From Lachnospiraceae bacterium (GTDB taxonomy: Bacteria > Bacillota > Clostridia > Lachnospirales > Lachnospiraceae): 64,000 bases of DNA. The first letter of the stretch is position 1. The number at the start of each line of letters is the position of its first letter. Location of the stretch: NCBI GenBank assembly GCA_910574715.1, contig CAJTCH010000008.1:81034-145033 (forward strand). Reading direction: 5' to 3'. Shown piece by piece: positions 9,015-18,599 of this stretch. The position numbers and the translations under genes are program-made. The notes beneath the pieces are model-generated. The model did not search any database and had not been told where the DNA came from. It was given only the letters and a program-made list of their open reading frames with translations.

Positions 9015-10541
9015 TTGGCTATTTATGTTTTCAGTCTTTTAGTGGGATATTCACCCAATGGAGTGGACTATGCACAGGGGGAGCGGGCAAAAATATTCGG
9101 TAAATTATCCGTCCCGGTTCGGTATATATTTGCCGAATTGCCGGGAAGATATGATATTGACTTTTATAAGAAACTTGGAGTCCCGGAAGAGGATATGTTC
9201 AGTATGTGCCATTATTTACTGGATCATCCGACTTTACAGACGACTGTGAAGGCAAAGGATAAGCTTGCAGAATTGACTGACAGTCTGCAGATTACAGATG
9301 TGGATTATCAAGGCTCAGTAATACGGCTGATGAAAGAAGGCAACGTTGTCGCTGAGATGATCTTGGAGTCTGAAGACAGGGAGAACCTATTGTGTATTCA
9401 ATATTTCAATGAAGACAGACTAATTCGGACAGAAACGTACACAGATCAGATTGCTCACACGGATTATTATATGACTGCTGTGTCGGAGCGTGGACTCTAT
9501 GCAAAAAGGACGAGAAGGGCATATTACCATAAGGATGGTTCAGTTGCTTTTGAACAGGTGTTTTCAGAAGATAGATGCTGGTACTTGCTTGCTGATGGAA
9601 GGATTCTTACAAAGTCCGGATTTATTGGGGAATTTATGAAGGCATTGGATTTGTCTGAGAAGGATATTGTTCTTATAGACAGATTTGCTCAGCTTGATTA
9701 TGTTCAGCCTCTTTTTCGATGGAAACAGAAGGCAAGAGTGATTGCCGTGATGCATGCGGGGCATTATTTTGACGAAGGTGAGAGCGCTTATACGGTAAAT
9801 TTTAATCAAGATTATAATTATCTTTTTAAATATTCCGGGATGATAGACAATATTGTGGTGTCTACGCAGCAGCAAAAGGAGGAATTGACGGAAAAACTTT
9901 TGGAATATCAGTGCAATGTACCGGATATCAGGGTCATACCGGCAGGCAGTGTAGAGCAGTTACGGTATCCAAAGAGAGGACGGAAATCTTGCTCGATGTT
10001 GTCGGTTTCACGTATTCAGTGGCATAAGAAGATTCACTGGCTGGTAGAAAGTGTTATTAAGGCACATCAGATTAATGAAAAGATCTCGCTTGATATCTAT
10101 GGAACCGGGAATTACGAATATATAAGATTAATGAAGGATATAGTAGAAAAGAATCATGCACAGTCGTATGTCAGATTTATGGGACATCAGGATGTGAGAG
10201 AAGTTTATAAGGATTATGAAGTATTCCTGACAGCATCGACTTTTGAAACGCTGGGACTCTCTATACTGGAGGCAATCTCATCCGGGACTGCTGTGATTGG
10301 GTTGAATGTGAGATACGGAAGCAGACTGCTGGTTCGGCCGGGGGAAAACGGGTATTTGATTGATTTTGATCCTGGAAGTTCAGAGGAAGAGAAGATTGTC
10401 GATTGTATAGCTGAGAAGATGATAGATATTTTTACAGATCAGGAACGGTTGGAAAGATTTCACGAACATTCCTATGAAATTTGCAGTCAGTTTATGGTTC
10501 AAGAGGTGGAAGATAGCTGGAAAAAGCTAATTTTTCCATAG
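9015..10541 (+). CDS. GtfA-like family 4 glycosyltransferase without GtfB partner
   Basis: A 508-residue protein starting at TTG (AGGGGAT upstream). The layout matches GtfA of SRRP loci: a Rossmann half with an inserted beta-rich module (about 80-200), then a GT4 C-terminal half with VSRIQWHKKIHWLV and the E-x7-E motif (ETLGLSILE, from Glu411). It differs from classical GtfA in its first residues (MAIYVFSLLVGYSPNGVDYAQ) and has no gtfB next to it. It is a paralogue of the 22284-23831 gene. Inference: it adds a later sugar or another first sugar to the adhesin. Confidence 0.82.
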   Translation: MAIYVFSLLVGYSPNGVDYAQGERAKIFGKLSVPVRYIFAELPGRYDIDFYKKLGVPEEDMFSMCHYLLDHPTLQTTVKAKDKLAELTDSLQITDVDYQGSVIRLMKEGNVVAEMILESEDRENLLCIQYFNEDRLIRTETYTDQIAHTDYYMTAVSERGLYAKRTRRAYYHKDGSVAFEQVFSEDRCWYLLADGRILTKSGFIGEFMKALDLSEKDIVLIDRFAQLDYVQPLFRWKQKARVIAVMHAGHYFDEGESAYTVNFNQDYNYLFKYSGMIDNIVVSTQQQKEELTEKLLEYQCNVPDIRVIPAGSVEQLRYPKRGRKSCSMLSVSRIQWHKKIHWLVESVIKAHQINEKISLDIYGTGNYEYIRLMKDIVEKNHAQSYVRFMGHQDVREVYKDYEVFLTASTFETLGLSILEAISSGTAVIGLNVRYGSRLLVRPGENGYLIDFDPGSSEEEKIVDCIAEKMIDIFTDQERLERFHEHSYEICSQFMVQEVEDSWKKLIFP

Positions 10542-10582
10542 TTGGAAACAGAGGTAGGAAAGAAGCGGAAGGAGATACTGTC

Positions 10583-11605
10583 ATGAAGGTTCATATTACA
10601 AATTTGTATGGTATTGGGGGGACGGTTGGGAAGGCGCAATGGATGACAGCAGAGATTGCCGCAAAAGAGCTGAACTATCATGAACTGGGAATCTATAAAT
10701 ATCCTATGAATTCAGATACACCGGATATGCTCAGGACAAGGATGGATGGAATTATAGCATCTGTCAGTCATGGTGATATTGTGATATTTCAACTGCCTAC
10801 ATGGAATGGAATTTTGTTCGATGAAGTTTTTGAAGAGCATTTTCGTGGATACAGGGAATTGAAAAAGATATTTTTTATTCATGATGTACCGCCGCTGATG
10901 GAAAAGAAACTTTTTGGAGAGCTGGACAGGTATATCGCGTTTTATAATCGGGCAGATTTGATTATTCTGCCATCTCAGAATATGGCTGATTATCTAAAAG
11001 AAAGAGGCCTTACTGTGAAAAAGATTGTAATTCAGAGGATGTGGGATTCACCGGTTGATATTGATCTTACTATCATGCCGAAATTCCGAAAGAGGATGAA
11101 TTTTGCCGCAAATGTAGTGATGTATCCCCGGCCTTTTATTCAGAACTGGAACAGCGGAGAGGTAGAATTGGCGGTTACAGCGGAACCAGGGAATTATACA
11201 TGGGCGGATAATAAGAATATCCATTATCTAGGGTGGTTCAATAATGAGAGTGCTCTTGCCGATGCACTTAGAAGGAGCGGAGGATTCGGTTTGCTTTGGC
11301 ATGATGATCCGGTATGGATAGAGTATATGAAATGTAATGCGTGCTGTAAGCTTTCCACCTATCTTAGCGCCGGGCTTCCTGTTATCGTACACAACAGTGT
11401 TGCAGAGGCGGACACGATACGGCGGAAAGGTCTGGGATTGACGGTGGATTCTATGGATGAAGCGGTTGAACAGGTAAGGTGTATGACGGAGGAGCGGTAT
11501 AACCGAATGGCACAGGATGCGGATTCTTTTGGCAATCTTGTCCGTCAGGGATATTTTGCAAAAAAATTATTGACGGATGCGGTGTTTGAATTACTCTATA
11601 GCTGA
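10583..11605 (+). CDS. Gtf3-type glycosyltransferase (sugar transferase)
   Basis: A 340-residue protein of the Gtf3 family. It begins MKVHITNLYGIGGTVGKAQW and has the family regions IFQLPTWNG, FFIHDVPPLM and LSAGLPVIVHN. In oral streptococci Gtf3 adds glucose to the GlcNAc that GtfA/GtfB placed on the adhesin. It is about the normal length (about 330-350 aa) and, unlike the two later Gtf3 copies, carries no fused domain. ATG 10583 follows a GGAGA ribosome site. It sits 41 nt after the previous gene in the same direction. Confidence 0.82.
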   Translation: MKVHITNLYGIGGTVGKAQWMTAEIAAKELNYHELGIYKYPMNSDTPDMLRTRMDGIIASVSHGDIVIFQLPTWNGILFDEVFEEHFRGYRELKKIFFIHDVPPLMEKKLFGELDRYIAFYNRADLIILPSQNMADYLKERGLTVKKIVIQRMWDSPVDIDLTIMPKFRKRMNFAANVVMYPRPFIQNWNSGEVELAVTAEPGNYTWADNKNIHYLGWFNNESALADALRRSGGFGLLWHDDPVWIEYMKCNACCKLSTYLSAGLPVIVHNSVAEADTIRRKGLGLTVDSMDEAVEQVRCMTEERYNRMAQDADSFGNLVRQGYFAKKLLTDAVFELLYS

Positions 11606-11673
11606 TATTTGGAATGGGATTTGGCTGTTGACGGCTGTAAATAGCAATTGCAGAAGAAAGGAAGTAAGGCGGT

Positions 11674-13143
11674 ATGATTTATAACTTTCATCATTTCTAC
11701 TACTGGCTGAAAGGCGGGGTGGAGACAGGACAGGCTTATCGGGCAAGGATTTTCCGGGATCTGGGGCTGGATGCAAAGTTTATCTTTGCTACTACGTTTC
11801 CCAATCATAATATCCAGCATGAAACGGAATATCTTGGATTCCGGGATTCCGAAGTAATATGGATGTATGGTTTTTTTACGGATTGCCGGATATCTCCGGT
11901 CACTTACACATTGGAACAACTGGAAAATACCTTTGAGGAGAGGAATTATACATTTTCGCGGGATGGGAGTATTGTTACATATCATTTCCGTGATTTAGAT
12001 GTATACTATACAGTATACATGATTGATGAAAAAAGTGATTTTGTCCACAGGGTCATGATGATCTCCAAAGGGTGTTTGGTTCGGAAGGATTATTATACTT
12101 ATTGCAGGAATTATTCGGAGTATTATATTCCTGTGAACGGACAGGCGCAGTTGTATCTGAGGCGTTTTTTCAACGAAGACGGAAGTGTGGCATATGAGGA
12201 AATTGTCGATGGGGATACTGCCTTTTATAAATTTCATAACCAGATTCTCTATTCCAGAGAAGAGCTGTTGGCAGAGCTGATGAAGCGTCTGAATCTTACA
12301 GAAGACGATGTGGTTCTTATTGACGGGGAACCGGGGATGATAGAAAGGGCTGCATTTATACAGAATGCGGCTCCGGCCAGGATCGGGCTGGTGATCCATG
12401 CCGATCATTTCTGGAATTATGACGAAGAACATGTACTGTGGTATGGAATCTATGAGTATGCTTTTGCGCACCCGGAAAAGGTCAGTTTTTTCATAACCAA
12501 TACAGATGCGCAGAATAGGCTTCTCAGGGAACAGTTCCGAAAATATACCGGGAAGGAACCGGATGTCAGGACAATACCGGTGGTAGGGCTGGACGGGCTG
12601 AAAAAACCGGAAAAGAAGCGTAAAAAGCACGACTTGATCTCCGCAGGGCGTCTGGCGCCGGAAAAACGGATGGATCAGGTAATAAAAGCTGTGGCAGAAG
12701 CGAGGAAGGAAGTGCCGGATCTATCTCTGGATATATACGGAGAAGGCGGGGAAAGAGAGAATCTGCAGGAATTGATCGATAAGCTTGGCTGTAAAGATTG
12801 TGTGCATTTGTGCGGATTCCAGAAGTTGGGGGAACTGTATCAGGAGTATGACGCATACATATCGGCATCCTATATAGAGACGCTGGGAGTGACATTACTG
12901 GAAGCCGTCGGTTCGGGGCTTCCGATTGTCAGTTACGATATGCGCTACGGAGCGCAGATGTTCATCGATGAAGGGGAGAACGGCTATAAGGTTCCATGGG
13001 AAAATGTGGAAGAGCTGTCGAAAGCGATCGTTCGTCTCTTCACGGAGGCGGATCTGGAGGCGTTCCAGGAGCATTCTTATGATAAGGCAAAGGCCTATCT
13101 GACGAAGGAGGTAGTAGAGAGATGGAAGAACCTATTATGTTAG
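11674..13143 (+). CDS. gtfA: Accessory Sec glycosyltransferase GtfA (copy 1)
   Basis: A 489-residue protein of GtfA type. It catalyses transfer of GlcNAc from UDP-GlcNAc to Ser/Thr of the unfolded SRRP, working as a heteromer with GtfB. Seen: the inserted beta module (about 70-190), ISAGRLAPEKRMDQV, and E-x7-E at Glu402-Glu410 (ETLGVTLLE). Its N-terminal loop reads FHHFYYWLKGGVETGQAYRA, unlike the canonical GWASSGVEYAQAYRA of copy 2, so substrate or acceptor preference may differ. It overlaps the following gtfB by 22 nt, a typical A-B pair. Confidence 0.87.
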   Translation: MIYNFHHFYYWLKGGVETGQAYRARIFRDLGLDAKFIFATTFPNHNIQHETEYLGFRDSEVIWMYGFFTDCRISPVTYTLEQLENTFEERNYTFSRDGSIVTYHFRDLDVYYTVYMIDEKSDFVHRVMMISKGCLVRKDYYTYCRNYSEYYIPVNGQAQLYLRRFFNEDGSVAYEEIVDGDTAFYKFHNQILYSREELLAELMKRLNLTEDDVVLIDGEPGMIERAAFIQNAAPARIGLVIHADHFWNYDEEHVLWYGIYEYAFAHPEKVSFFITNTDAQNRLLREQFRKYTGKEPDVRTIPVVGLDGLKKPEKKRKKHDLISAGRLAPEKRMDQVIKAVAEARKEVPDLSLDIYGEGGERENLQELIDKLGCKDCVHLCGFQKLGELYQEYDAYISASYIETLGVTLLEAVGSGLPIVSYDMRYGAQMFIDEGENGYKVPWENVEELSKAIVRLFTEADLEAFQEHSYDKAKAYLTKEVVERWKNLLC

Positions 13144-14498
13144 CGGATACAATATTGCTGTTTGACAGTTATTCTTCGGATAGTAAGCGGCTGCATGATT
13201 CTTTTAGAATGTCGGGGTGTGAGTGCTCTGCAGTTGTCCTGGAGGAAAATGATTTCCTGCCGGATGAGGTTATGTCAGTGTATGATCTGTTTCTGGGGTA
13301 TTATGGAGAGAAGGGAAATAGTCTTGGGAAACCCAGATTCTTCAATGAGGTTCCGGTACCGGATCTTTGGAGCATCAATGCAGGGGTAGGTGAGACAGAT
13401 TATGGAAGAATTACTTATCAGCACGAGGAGAAGGGAAGGATCTATTATCTGGATTCACCCAAGAAGTATCTGGTGCAAGCGGTGGACTGGTTCGACAGGA
13501 AAGGCGCCGTACGTTTCCGGGATCATTATAACCGTTACGGAGCAGTCTGCGCCAGGATCGTTTATGATGGACAGGGCAGGGAACAAGGGAAAACGTGGTT
13601 TTCTGCGGGCGGGCAGGAAGCTATTGTGCTGAACTGTGTCACGGGAGATTTGATCGTGAATGACGGTGAACTGATAAAGTTTTTCAGGACAAAGATGGAT
13701 ATGATGATCTACTTTTTCCAGAGAGCAGGATTTGAGCAGAAACAGATATTTTATAATTCTCTTGCAAAACCGTTTTTAATTTCCAACAGGCTTGGAAGCC
13801 TGTCAAGAAGTGATGTACTGTTTTGGCAGGAGGGGATGAGCGAGGCGATCCCGGGAAATATGCAGGTGATTCTTAACGGACAAGCAGCCCGCACAGGCAG
13901 AATCATGGTGCAGAGAAGAGATTCTTATAACCGGCTTCTGGAGTTGGGGGCGGATCCTGATATTGTGAAGCGGTTTGGATTTGTCTATGATTTTAAGAGG
14001 AAGAACGGGCATCAGCCGCAGGCGTTGATCTGTACGAACTCGGAGCGGATCGAACATTGTGAAGAGCTGGTTCAGACTTTCCCGCAGATGCATTTTCATA
14101 TCGCGGCAGTTACTTTGATGTCGCCAAAGCTGATGGATATGGGAAAGTATGAGAATGTCAGCATGTATCCGGGAGCGGGTGCAGAGAAGTTGGAAGAATT
14201 ATTCCAACTGTGCGATTATTACTTTGATATCAATCACTGGACAGAAATCGTCTCGGCGGTATATCAGGCGTTTCTGCATGATCAATTAATCTTTGCGTTT
14301 GACGAGACGGCGCATAACAGGGCGTATACAGCGGATGCGCATGTCTATCCGGCGGCAGAATTTGACAGGATGGTTTCTGACGTGAGAGAGGTTATGGAAG
14401 ACAGGAAACAGATGGAACGGCGTCTGAAGATGCAGAGGGAAGATGCCATGGCAGAAGAGAAAGACAGATATGCAGAGATTATAGGTTCGTGTGTATAG
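13122..14498 (+). CDS. gtfB: Accessory Sec glycosyltransferase-stabilising protein GtfB (copy 1)
   Basis: A 458-residue protein of the GtfB family, the inactive GT-B paralogue that binds SRRP acceptor and activates GtfA. Seen: the DTILLFDSY opening, the beta module, ALICTNSERIEHCEELV, and YYFDINHWTEIVSAVYQAF near the C-terminus; there is no E-x7-E catalytic motif. ATG 13122 lies within the end of gtfA with GGAGGT about 9 nt upstream, so the pair is translationally coupled. It is closely similar to the copies at 17226 and 18600. Confidence 0.86.
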   Translation: MEEPIMLADTILLFDSYSSDSKRLHDSFRMSGCECSAVVLEENDFLPDEVMSVYDLFLGYYGEKGNSLGKPRFFNEVPVPDLWSINAGVGETDYGRITYQHEEKGRIYYLDSPKKYLVQAVDWFDRKGAVRFRDHYNRYGAVCARIVYDGQGREQGKTWFSAGGQEAIVLNCVTGDLIVNDGELIKFFRTKMDMMIYFFQRAGFEQKQIFYNSLAKPFLISNRLGSLSRSDVLFWQEGMSEAIPGNMQVILNGQAARTGRIMVQRRDSYNRLLELGADPDIVKRFGFVYDFKRKNGHQPQALICTNSERIEHCEELVQTFPQMHFHIAAVTLMSPKLMDMGKYENVSMYPGAGAEKLEELFQLCDYYFDINHWTEIVSAVYQAFLHDQLIFAFDETAHNRAYTADAHVYPAAEFDRMVSDVREVMEDRKQMERRLKMQREDAMAEEKDRYAEIIGSCV

Positions 14499-14510
14499 AA
14501 GGGATATGAG

Positions 14511-15767
14511 ATGATTTTCTTTTTTGACAAATATACAGAAAATGTTGAAAAATTGCAGGAAACAATGCGGTGTATAGGAAAGGACGTGAAAGCAGCAGTC
14601 CTGAGAGACGACGGTTTCTTGCCGGCTGGAATACGATCTCCTTATGAATTCTTTACTTACCGGGGCAGGCAGAGAGAGTTTATCGAGAAGGATCTGTTCT
14701 ATAATTTTATTGAACTGCCTGAGTTCTGGGAGGTGCGATTGACTGGTATGACAGGCGGCGTCTTCGATATGGGCTGCGAAAAGGCCAAGATCTATTTCCG
14801 GGAGCCGGCGGAAAAGAGAAATGTACAGCGGGTAGAGTGGTATATGGAAGGCGGCTGGGTCTATAAGATTGATTATTACAATAAATACGCCTTAAAATAT
14901 GCAAGTGAATTCCTGGATACAGACAGAAATGTAGAATCCAGAGTGTATTATTCAGAGAAAAATCAGGAAATGATAGTGGAACAGCCGGTAAACCATATGA
15001 TTTCTTTGTTGGAGCGCGGCATGGTGAGGAAGCTGTTCGACTCCTGTGCGGGATTCCTTGCGTATTACCTGGAAGAAGCCGGATTAGGAGAAGAATGTGT
15101 TCTTTTCATACAGGAAGAGAAGACATTCGAGATCCTTAAACTGGCTTCCGATGCGAAAAATATGTGGACGGAGGTTATGTTTTCGGATTCGGGATTGTTA
15201 GATAAGTATGTTGGCCTGGGAGGGACGAACGGCAGCAGATTCTATGGAATACCGGAATATTATCCTAAGAACCATGCAAGAGGGGAAGCAATGATTCTGA
15301 CGGCTTCTGACCAGATTGAGCAGATCGAATATCTGATTGGTGAACTGCCGGAGATGAGATTCCATATTGCGGCGCATACGCAGGTGTCAGAAAAACTCTA
15401 TAAGCTGGAGGGATCAGGCAATGTGAAGGTCTATCCCCAGATCAGCCGGCAGGATTTGGATATGTTGTGGGATACCTGTGATTTTTATCTGGATATCAAC
15501 CATTATTATGAGATCTATGACGCTGTGAATGCGGCGCATACAAGGAATCAGATCATTCTGGGATTCGGCAATACGGTGCATCATCGGGAATTGCTGGCAG
15601 AGGAAGGGATATTTGCCGGTACAGAGAAGGAAAAGATGGTGCGTGCCATAAAGGAGCTGATGGAGGATCCGGTCAGAGTGCAGGAATTATTGGAAAGGCA
15701 GCAGGAAAAGAAACAGGAGATATGGCAAGACTTTTGGAAGAGGAGGGAGAACGGTCATGGTATATAA
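14511..15767 (+). CDS. Divergent GtfB-like protein
   Basis: A 418-residue GtfB-like protein, shorter and much more divergent than the other copies. It keeps the overall plan: MIFFFDKYTENVEKLQ at the start, AMILTASDQIEQIEYLIGE, and FYLDINHYYEIYDAVNAAH near the end. The central part is poorly conserved (for example, the usual SNRL and LFWQE segments are missing). It starts 12 nt after gtfB copy 1 and overlaps gtfA copy 2 by 11 nt. It could be an alternative activator for one of the GtfA enzymes or a chaperone with another acceptor range; this is inference. Confidence 0.72.
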   Translation: MIFFFDKYTENVEKLQETMRCIGKDVKAAVLRDDGFLPAGIRSPYEFFTYRGRQREFIEKDLFYNFIELPEFWEVRLTGMTGGVFDMGCEKAKIYFREPAEKRNVQRVEWYMEGGWVYKIDYYNKYALKYASEFLDTDRNVESRVYYSEKNQEMIVEQPVNHMISLLERGMVRKLFDSCAGFLAYYLEEAGLGEECVLFIQEEKTFEILKLASDAKNMWTEVMFSDSGLLDKYVGLGGTNGSRFYGIPEYYPKNHARGEAMILTASDQIEQIEYLIGELPEMRFHIAAHTQVSEKLYKLEGSGNVKVYPQISRQDLDMLWDTCDFYLDINHYYEIYDAVNAAHTRNQIILGFGNTVHHRELLAEEGIFAGTEKEKMVRAIKELMEDPVRVQELLERQQEKKQEIWQDFWKRRENGHGI

Positions 15768-17247
15768 TTTTAATCTGGGGGTCGGCTGGGCCAGCAGCGG
15801 AGTGGAGTATGCTCAGGCATACAGGGCGAATCTTTTGCGGCGGATCGGACAGGAAGCAAAATTTGTTTTTACAAATATGTTTCCGCAGGATAACATCCAG
15901 CATATGACAGAAAACATTGGATTCCAGGATTCGGAAGTGATATGGCTCTATACGTTTTTTACAGATTGTAAGACGTCGCCTGTGACATTTACGCTGAAAG
16001 ATCTGGAAAAGACGTTTGGAAGCAAAAATTTTTCCGGAGTGAGAGACGGAATAAAAGTAAAATATACCTTTCCGGGAACAAACACTTACTATGTAGCATA
16101 TCTGGTGAATGAAAAAGAAAAGCGGGTGCATAGAGTGGAGATGGTGTCCAACGGCTGCCTGATACGAAAAGATTATTATACCTATTGCAGGATCTACTCG
16201 GAATATTACGCTCCGCTAGATAATAAGGCGCATCTGTATCACCGCAGATATTTTAATGAAGATGGTTCGGTTGCTTATGAAGAGATCACGGATAACGGGT
16301 CGGTTATGTATCAGTTTCCGGACAGGCTCATCTGTTCTAAGGAGGAATTGGTAGGTTATATGGTATCGCGTCTGAAGCTGACGCGTAAGGATGTGGTCTT
16401 GATCGACAGGACAACGGGAATCGGTCAGGCGATTATGCAGAATGCGGGAGCAGCCAGAATAGGGATCGTTATCCATGCAGATCATTTCAGCGAGGGCGGT
16501 ACAGATGATCAATCAATTCTATGGAATAATTATTATGAATATGCATTTTCACAGCGAAAGCATGTCAAATTCTATATAACTTCCACTGATGTGCAGAATC
16601 ATCTTCTGAAGCAGCAATTCAAAAAATATATGGCAGCCAGTCCAAAGATCGTCACGATCCCGGTAGGAAGCCTGGATGAATTGAAGGTTCCGAAGAAATC
16701 CCGGAGAAAGCATTCTCTTATTACGGCGTCAAGGCTTGCAAGTGAGAAGCATATAGACTGGATCGTCGACGCAGTTGCAGAGGCACGGAAGACAGTGAAG
16801 GATATTTCCCTGGATATATACGGAAAAGGCGGGGAAGAAGGCAAGATCAGAGAGCAGATCAAGCGGCTGAATTGTGAAGAGTGTATACGTCTGTGCGGCC
16901 AGCAGAATATGGATGAAATATATAAGAATTATGAGGCATATCTGTCGGGGTCCACCAGCGAGGGATTCGGACTTACCCTTATGGAAGCCGTTGGTTCAGG
17001 GCTGCCGGTTATAGGGTTTGATGTGCGTTATGGAAATCCGAATTTTATAGATGATGGTAAAAACGGATATCTGATCCCGGTACATGATAAGATGGAGAAA
17101 AAAGAACGGGTGCAAAAGCTTGCAGAATGTATTGTGCGTCTGTTTACTGAGGCAGATCTTGATAAGTTTCATAAACATTCTTATGATAAGGCAAAAGAAT
17201 ATCTGACAATGGAAGTGGAGAAAAAATGGAAAAATATATTGAAATAA
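15757..17247 (+). CDS. gtfA: Accessory Sec glycosyltransferase GtfA (copy 2, canonical N-terminus)
   Basis: A 496-residue GtfA with the classical start MVYNFNLGVGWASSGVEYAQ and E-x7-E from Glu402 (EGFGLTLME). Function as for GtfA: O-GlcNAc transfer to Ser/Thr of the adhesin together with a GtfB. The GT4 half has ITASRLASEKHIDWIV and SGLPVIGFDVRYGN. It overlaps the gene before by 11 nt and gtfB copy 2 after by 22 nt. This copy is the best candidate for the main initiating enzyme; copy 1 differs in the N-terminal loop. Confidence 0.9.
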   Translation: MVYNFNLGVGWASSGVEYAQAYRANLLRRIGQEAKFVFTNMFPQDNIQHMTENIGFQDSEVIWLYTFFTDCKTSPVTFTLKDLEKTFGSKNFSGVRDGIKVKYTFPGTNTYYVAYLVNEKEKRVHRVEMVSNGCLIRKDYYTYCRIYSEYYAPLDNKAHLYHRRYFNEDGSVAYEEITDNGSVMYQFPDRLICSKEELVGYMVSRLKLTRKDVVLIDRTTGIGQAIMQNAGAARIGIVIHADHFSEGGTDDQSILWNNYYEYAFSQRKHVKFYITSTDVQNHLLKQQFKKYMAASPKIVTIPVGSLDELKVPKKSRRKHSLITASRLASEKHIDWIVDAVAEARKTVKDISLDIYGKGGEEGKIREQIKRLNCEECIRLCGQQNMDEIYKNYEAYLSGSTSEGFGLTLMEAVGSGLPVIGFDVRYGNPNFIDDGKNGYLIPVHDKMEKKERVQKLAECIVRLFTEADLDKFHKHSYDKAKEYLTMEVEKKWKNILK

Positions 17248-18584
17248 ATGATACTGTACTGCTCTTTGATAACTATGGACAAGACAGCGAGAGTCTGCAC
17301 GCTTCATTCCAGGCAGCCGGTTATGATCTGCCGGCGGCAGTGATTGAAGATAATGGGTTTCTGCCGGATAATGTGATGTCTGTCTATGGATTTTTCTTGG
17401 GTAATTTTAAGGAAGTCTACGGAGAGCAGGCACGCCCGAAATTCTTTAATGAGATTACAGTGCCGGAATATTGGGAGATCAGCGGGAACAATAGCAGCGG
17501 ATCAGTACATGATCTGTACAGAGAGAGGGGGAAAATTTTTTATACGGAGCCTCTCCATAAGCGGCGAGTGAAGATCGTGGACTGGTATGACGAAAAAGGT
17601 AGTGTCCGGGCCAGCGACCATTATAACCGCTACGGTGCTGTTTATGCCAGAACAACATTTAATGCCAAAGGGCAGAAATTCTGTAAATCTTATTTTTCAG
17701 CGGCGGGAAAAGAGATTATTGTTGAAAATTTTGTTACAAAGGATATTATATTGAATGATAACAGTGAAGTGAGGATTTTTCATTCAAAGACAGAGTTTAT
17801 TGTGTATTTCCTTGAACGGGCAGGATTCGGGGGAAACAGAATCTTCTTTAATTCTTTGTCAACGCCGTTTTTTGTTTCAAATAGGCTTACGGATGATAAA
17901 AAAAGAGATATCCTGTTCTGGCAGGAGCCTGTCAGAGATGATATTCCAGGTAATATGCAGGTTATTCTTAACGGACAGGCCAGCCGGACGGCAGCGGTTA
18001 TGGTGCAGAAGCGGCAGGCGTTTGATAAGCTGATCGCTCTTGGGGCAAATCAGGATATGACACGCCGGCTGGGCTTTGTCTATCCTTTTGCAAAAGAGAA
18101 CGGACACAGACCAGAAGCTTTGATCTGTACGAATTCCGATAATATTGAACAATGTGAGAAGATCGTGAAGGAGCTGCCGGATATGCATTTCTGTATTGCG
18201 GCTCTTACGGAGATGTCATCGAAGCTTACCGATATGGATAACTATGAGAATGTAAGTATTTATCCGGGAGTGAAGAGAGAGATTTTAGATGGGCTGTTTG
18301 AAGAATGTGATTTTTATCTGGACATTAATCACGGCGGAGAGATCGTATCGGCGGTCCGCAGGGCATTCTTGCATAATCATCTGATCTTTGCCTTTGAAGA
18401 GACCACCCATAACAGAGATTATGTTGCGGAGGCGCATATCTATCCGGCAAAAAATGCGGATAGACTGATTGCCGATATCAAAAATGTGATGAATGACGCG
18501 GAAGCGGCAAAGGCGTGTATTCTGAAACAGCATGAAGCGGCTATGGCAGAGACTGCAGAGAAATATGCCGAAATATGTAAATAA
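17226..18584 (+). CDS. gtfB: Accessory Sec protein GtfB (copy 2)
   Basis: A 452-residue GtfB paralogue, highly similar along its length to the 13122 and 18600 copies (shared NDTVLLFDNY, ISNRL/VSNRL, LFWQEP, ALICTNSDNIEQCEKIV and DFYLDINHGGEIVSAVRRAF segments). It overlaps gtfA copy 2 by 22 nt, matching the arrangement of copy 1, so this is a second complete A-B pair. The expected role is acceptor binding and activation of GtfA. Confidence 0.86.
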   Translation: MEKYIEINDTVLLFDNYGQDSESLHASFQAAGYDLPAAVIEDNGFLPDNVMSVYGFFLGNFKEVYGEQARPKFFNEITVPEYWEISGNNSSGSVHDLYRERGKIFYTEPLHKRRVKIVDWYDEKGSVRASDHYNRYGAVYARTTFNAKGQKFCKSYFSAAGKEIIVENFVTKDIILNDNSEVRIFHSKTEFIVYFLERAGFGGNRIFFNSLSTPFFVSNRLTDDKKRDILFWQEPVRDDIPGNMQVILNGQASRTAAVMVQKRQAFDKLIALGANQDMTRRLGFVYPFAKENGHRPEALICTNSDNIEQCEKIVKELPDMHFCIAALTEMSSKLTDMDNYENVSIYPGVKREILDGLFEECDFYLDINHGGEIVSAVRRAFLHNHLIFAFEETTHNRDYVAEAHIYPAKNADRLIADIKNVMNDAEAAKACILKQHEAAMAETAEKYAEICK

Positions 18585-18599
18585 CGGAGAGATAAAAAG

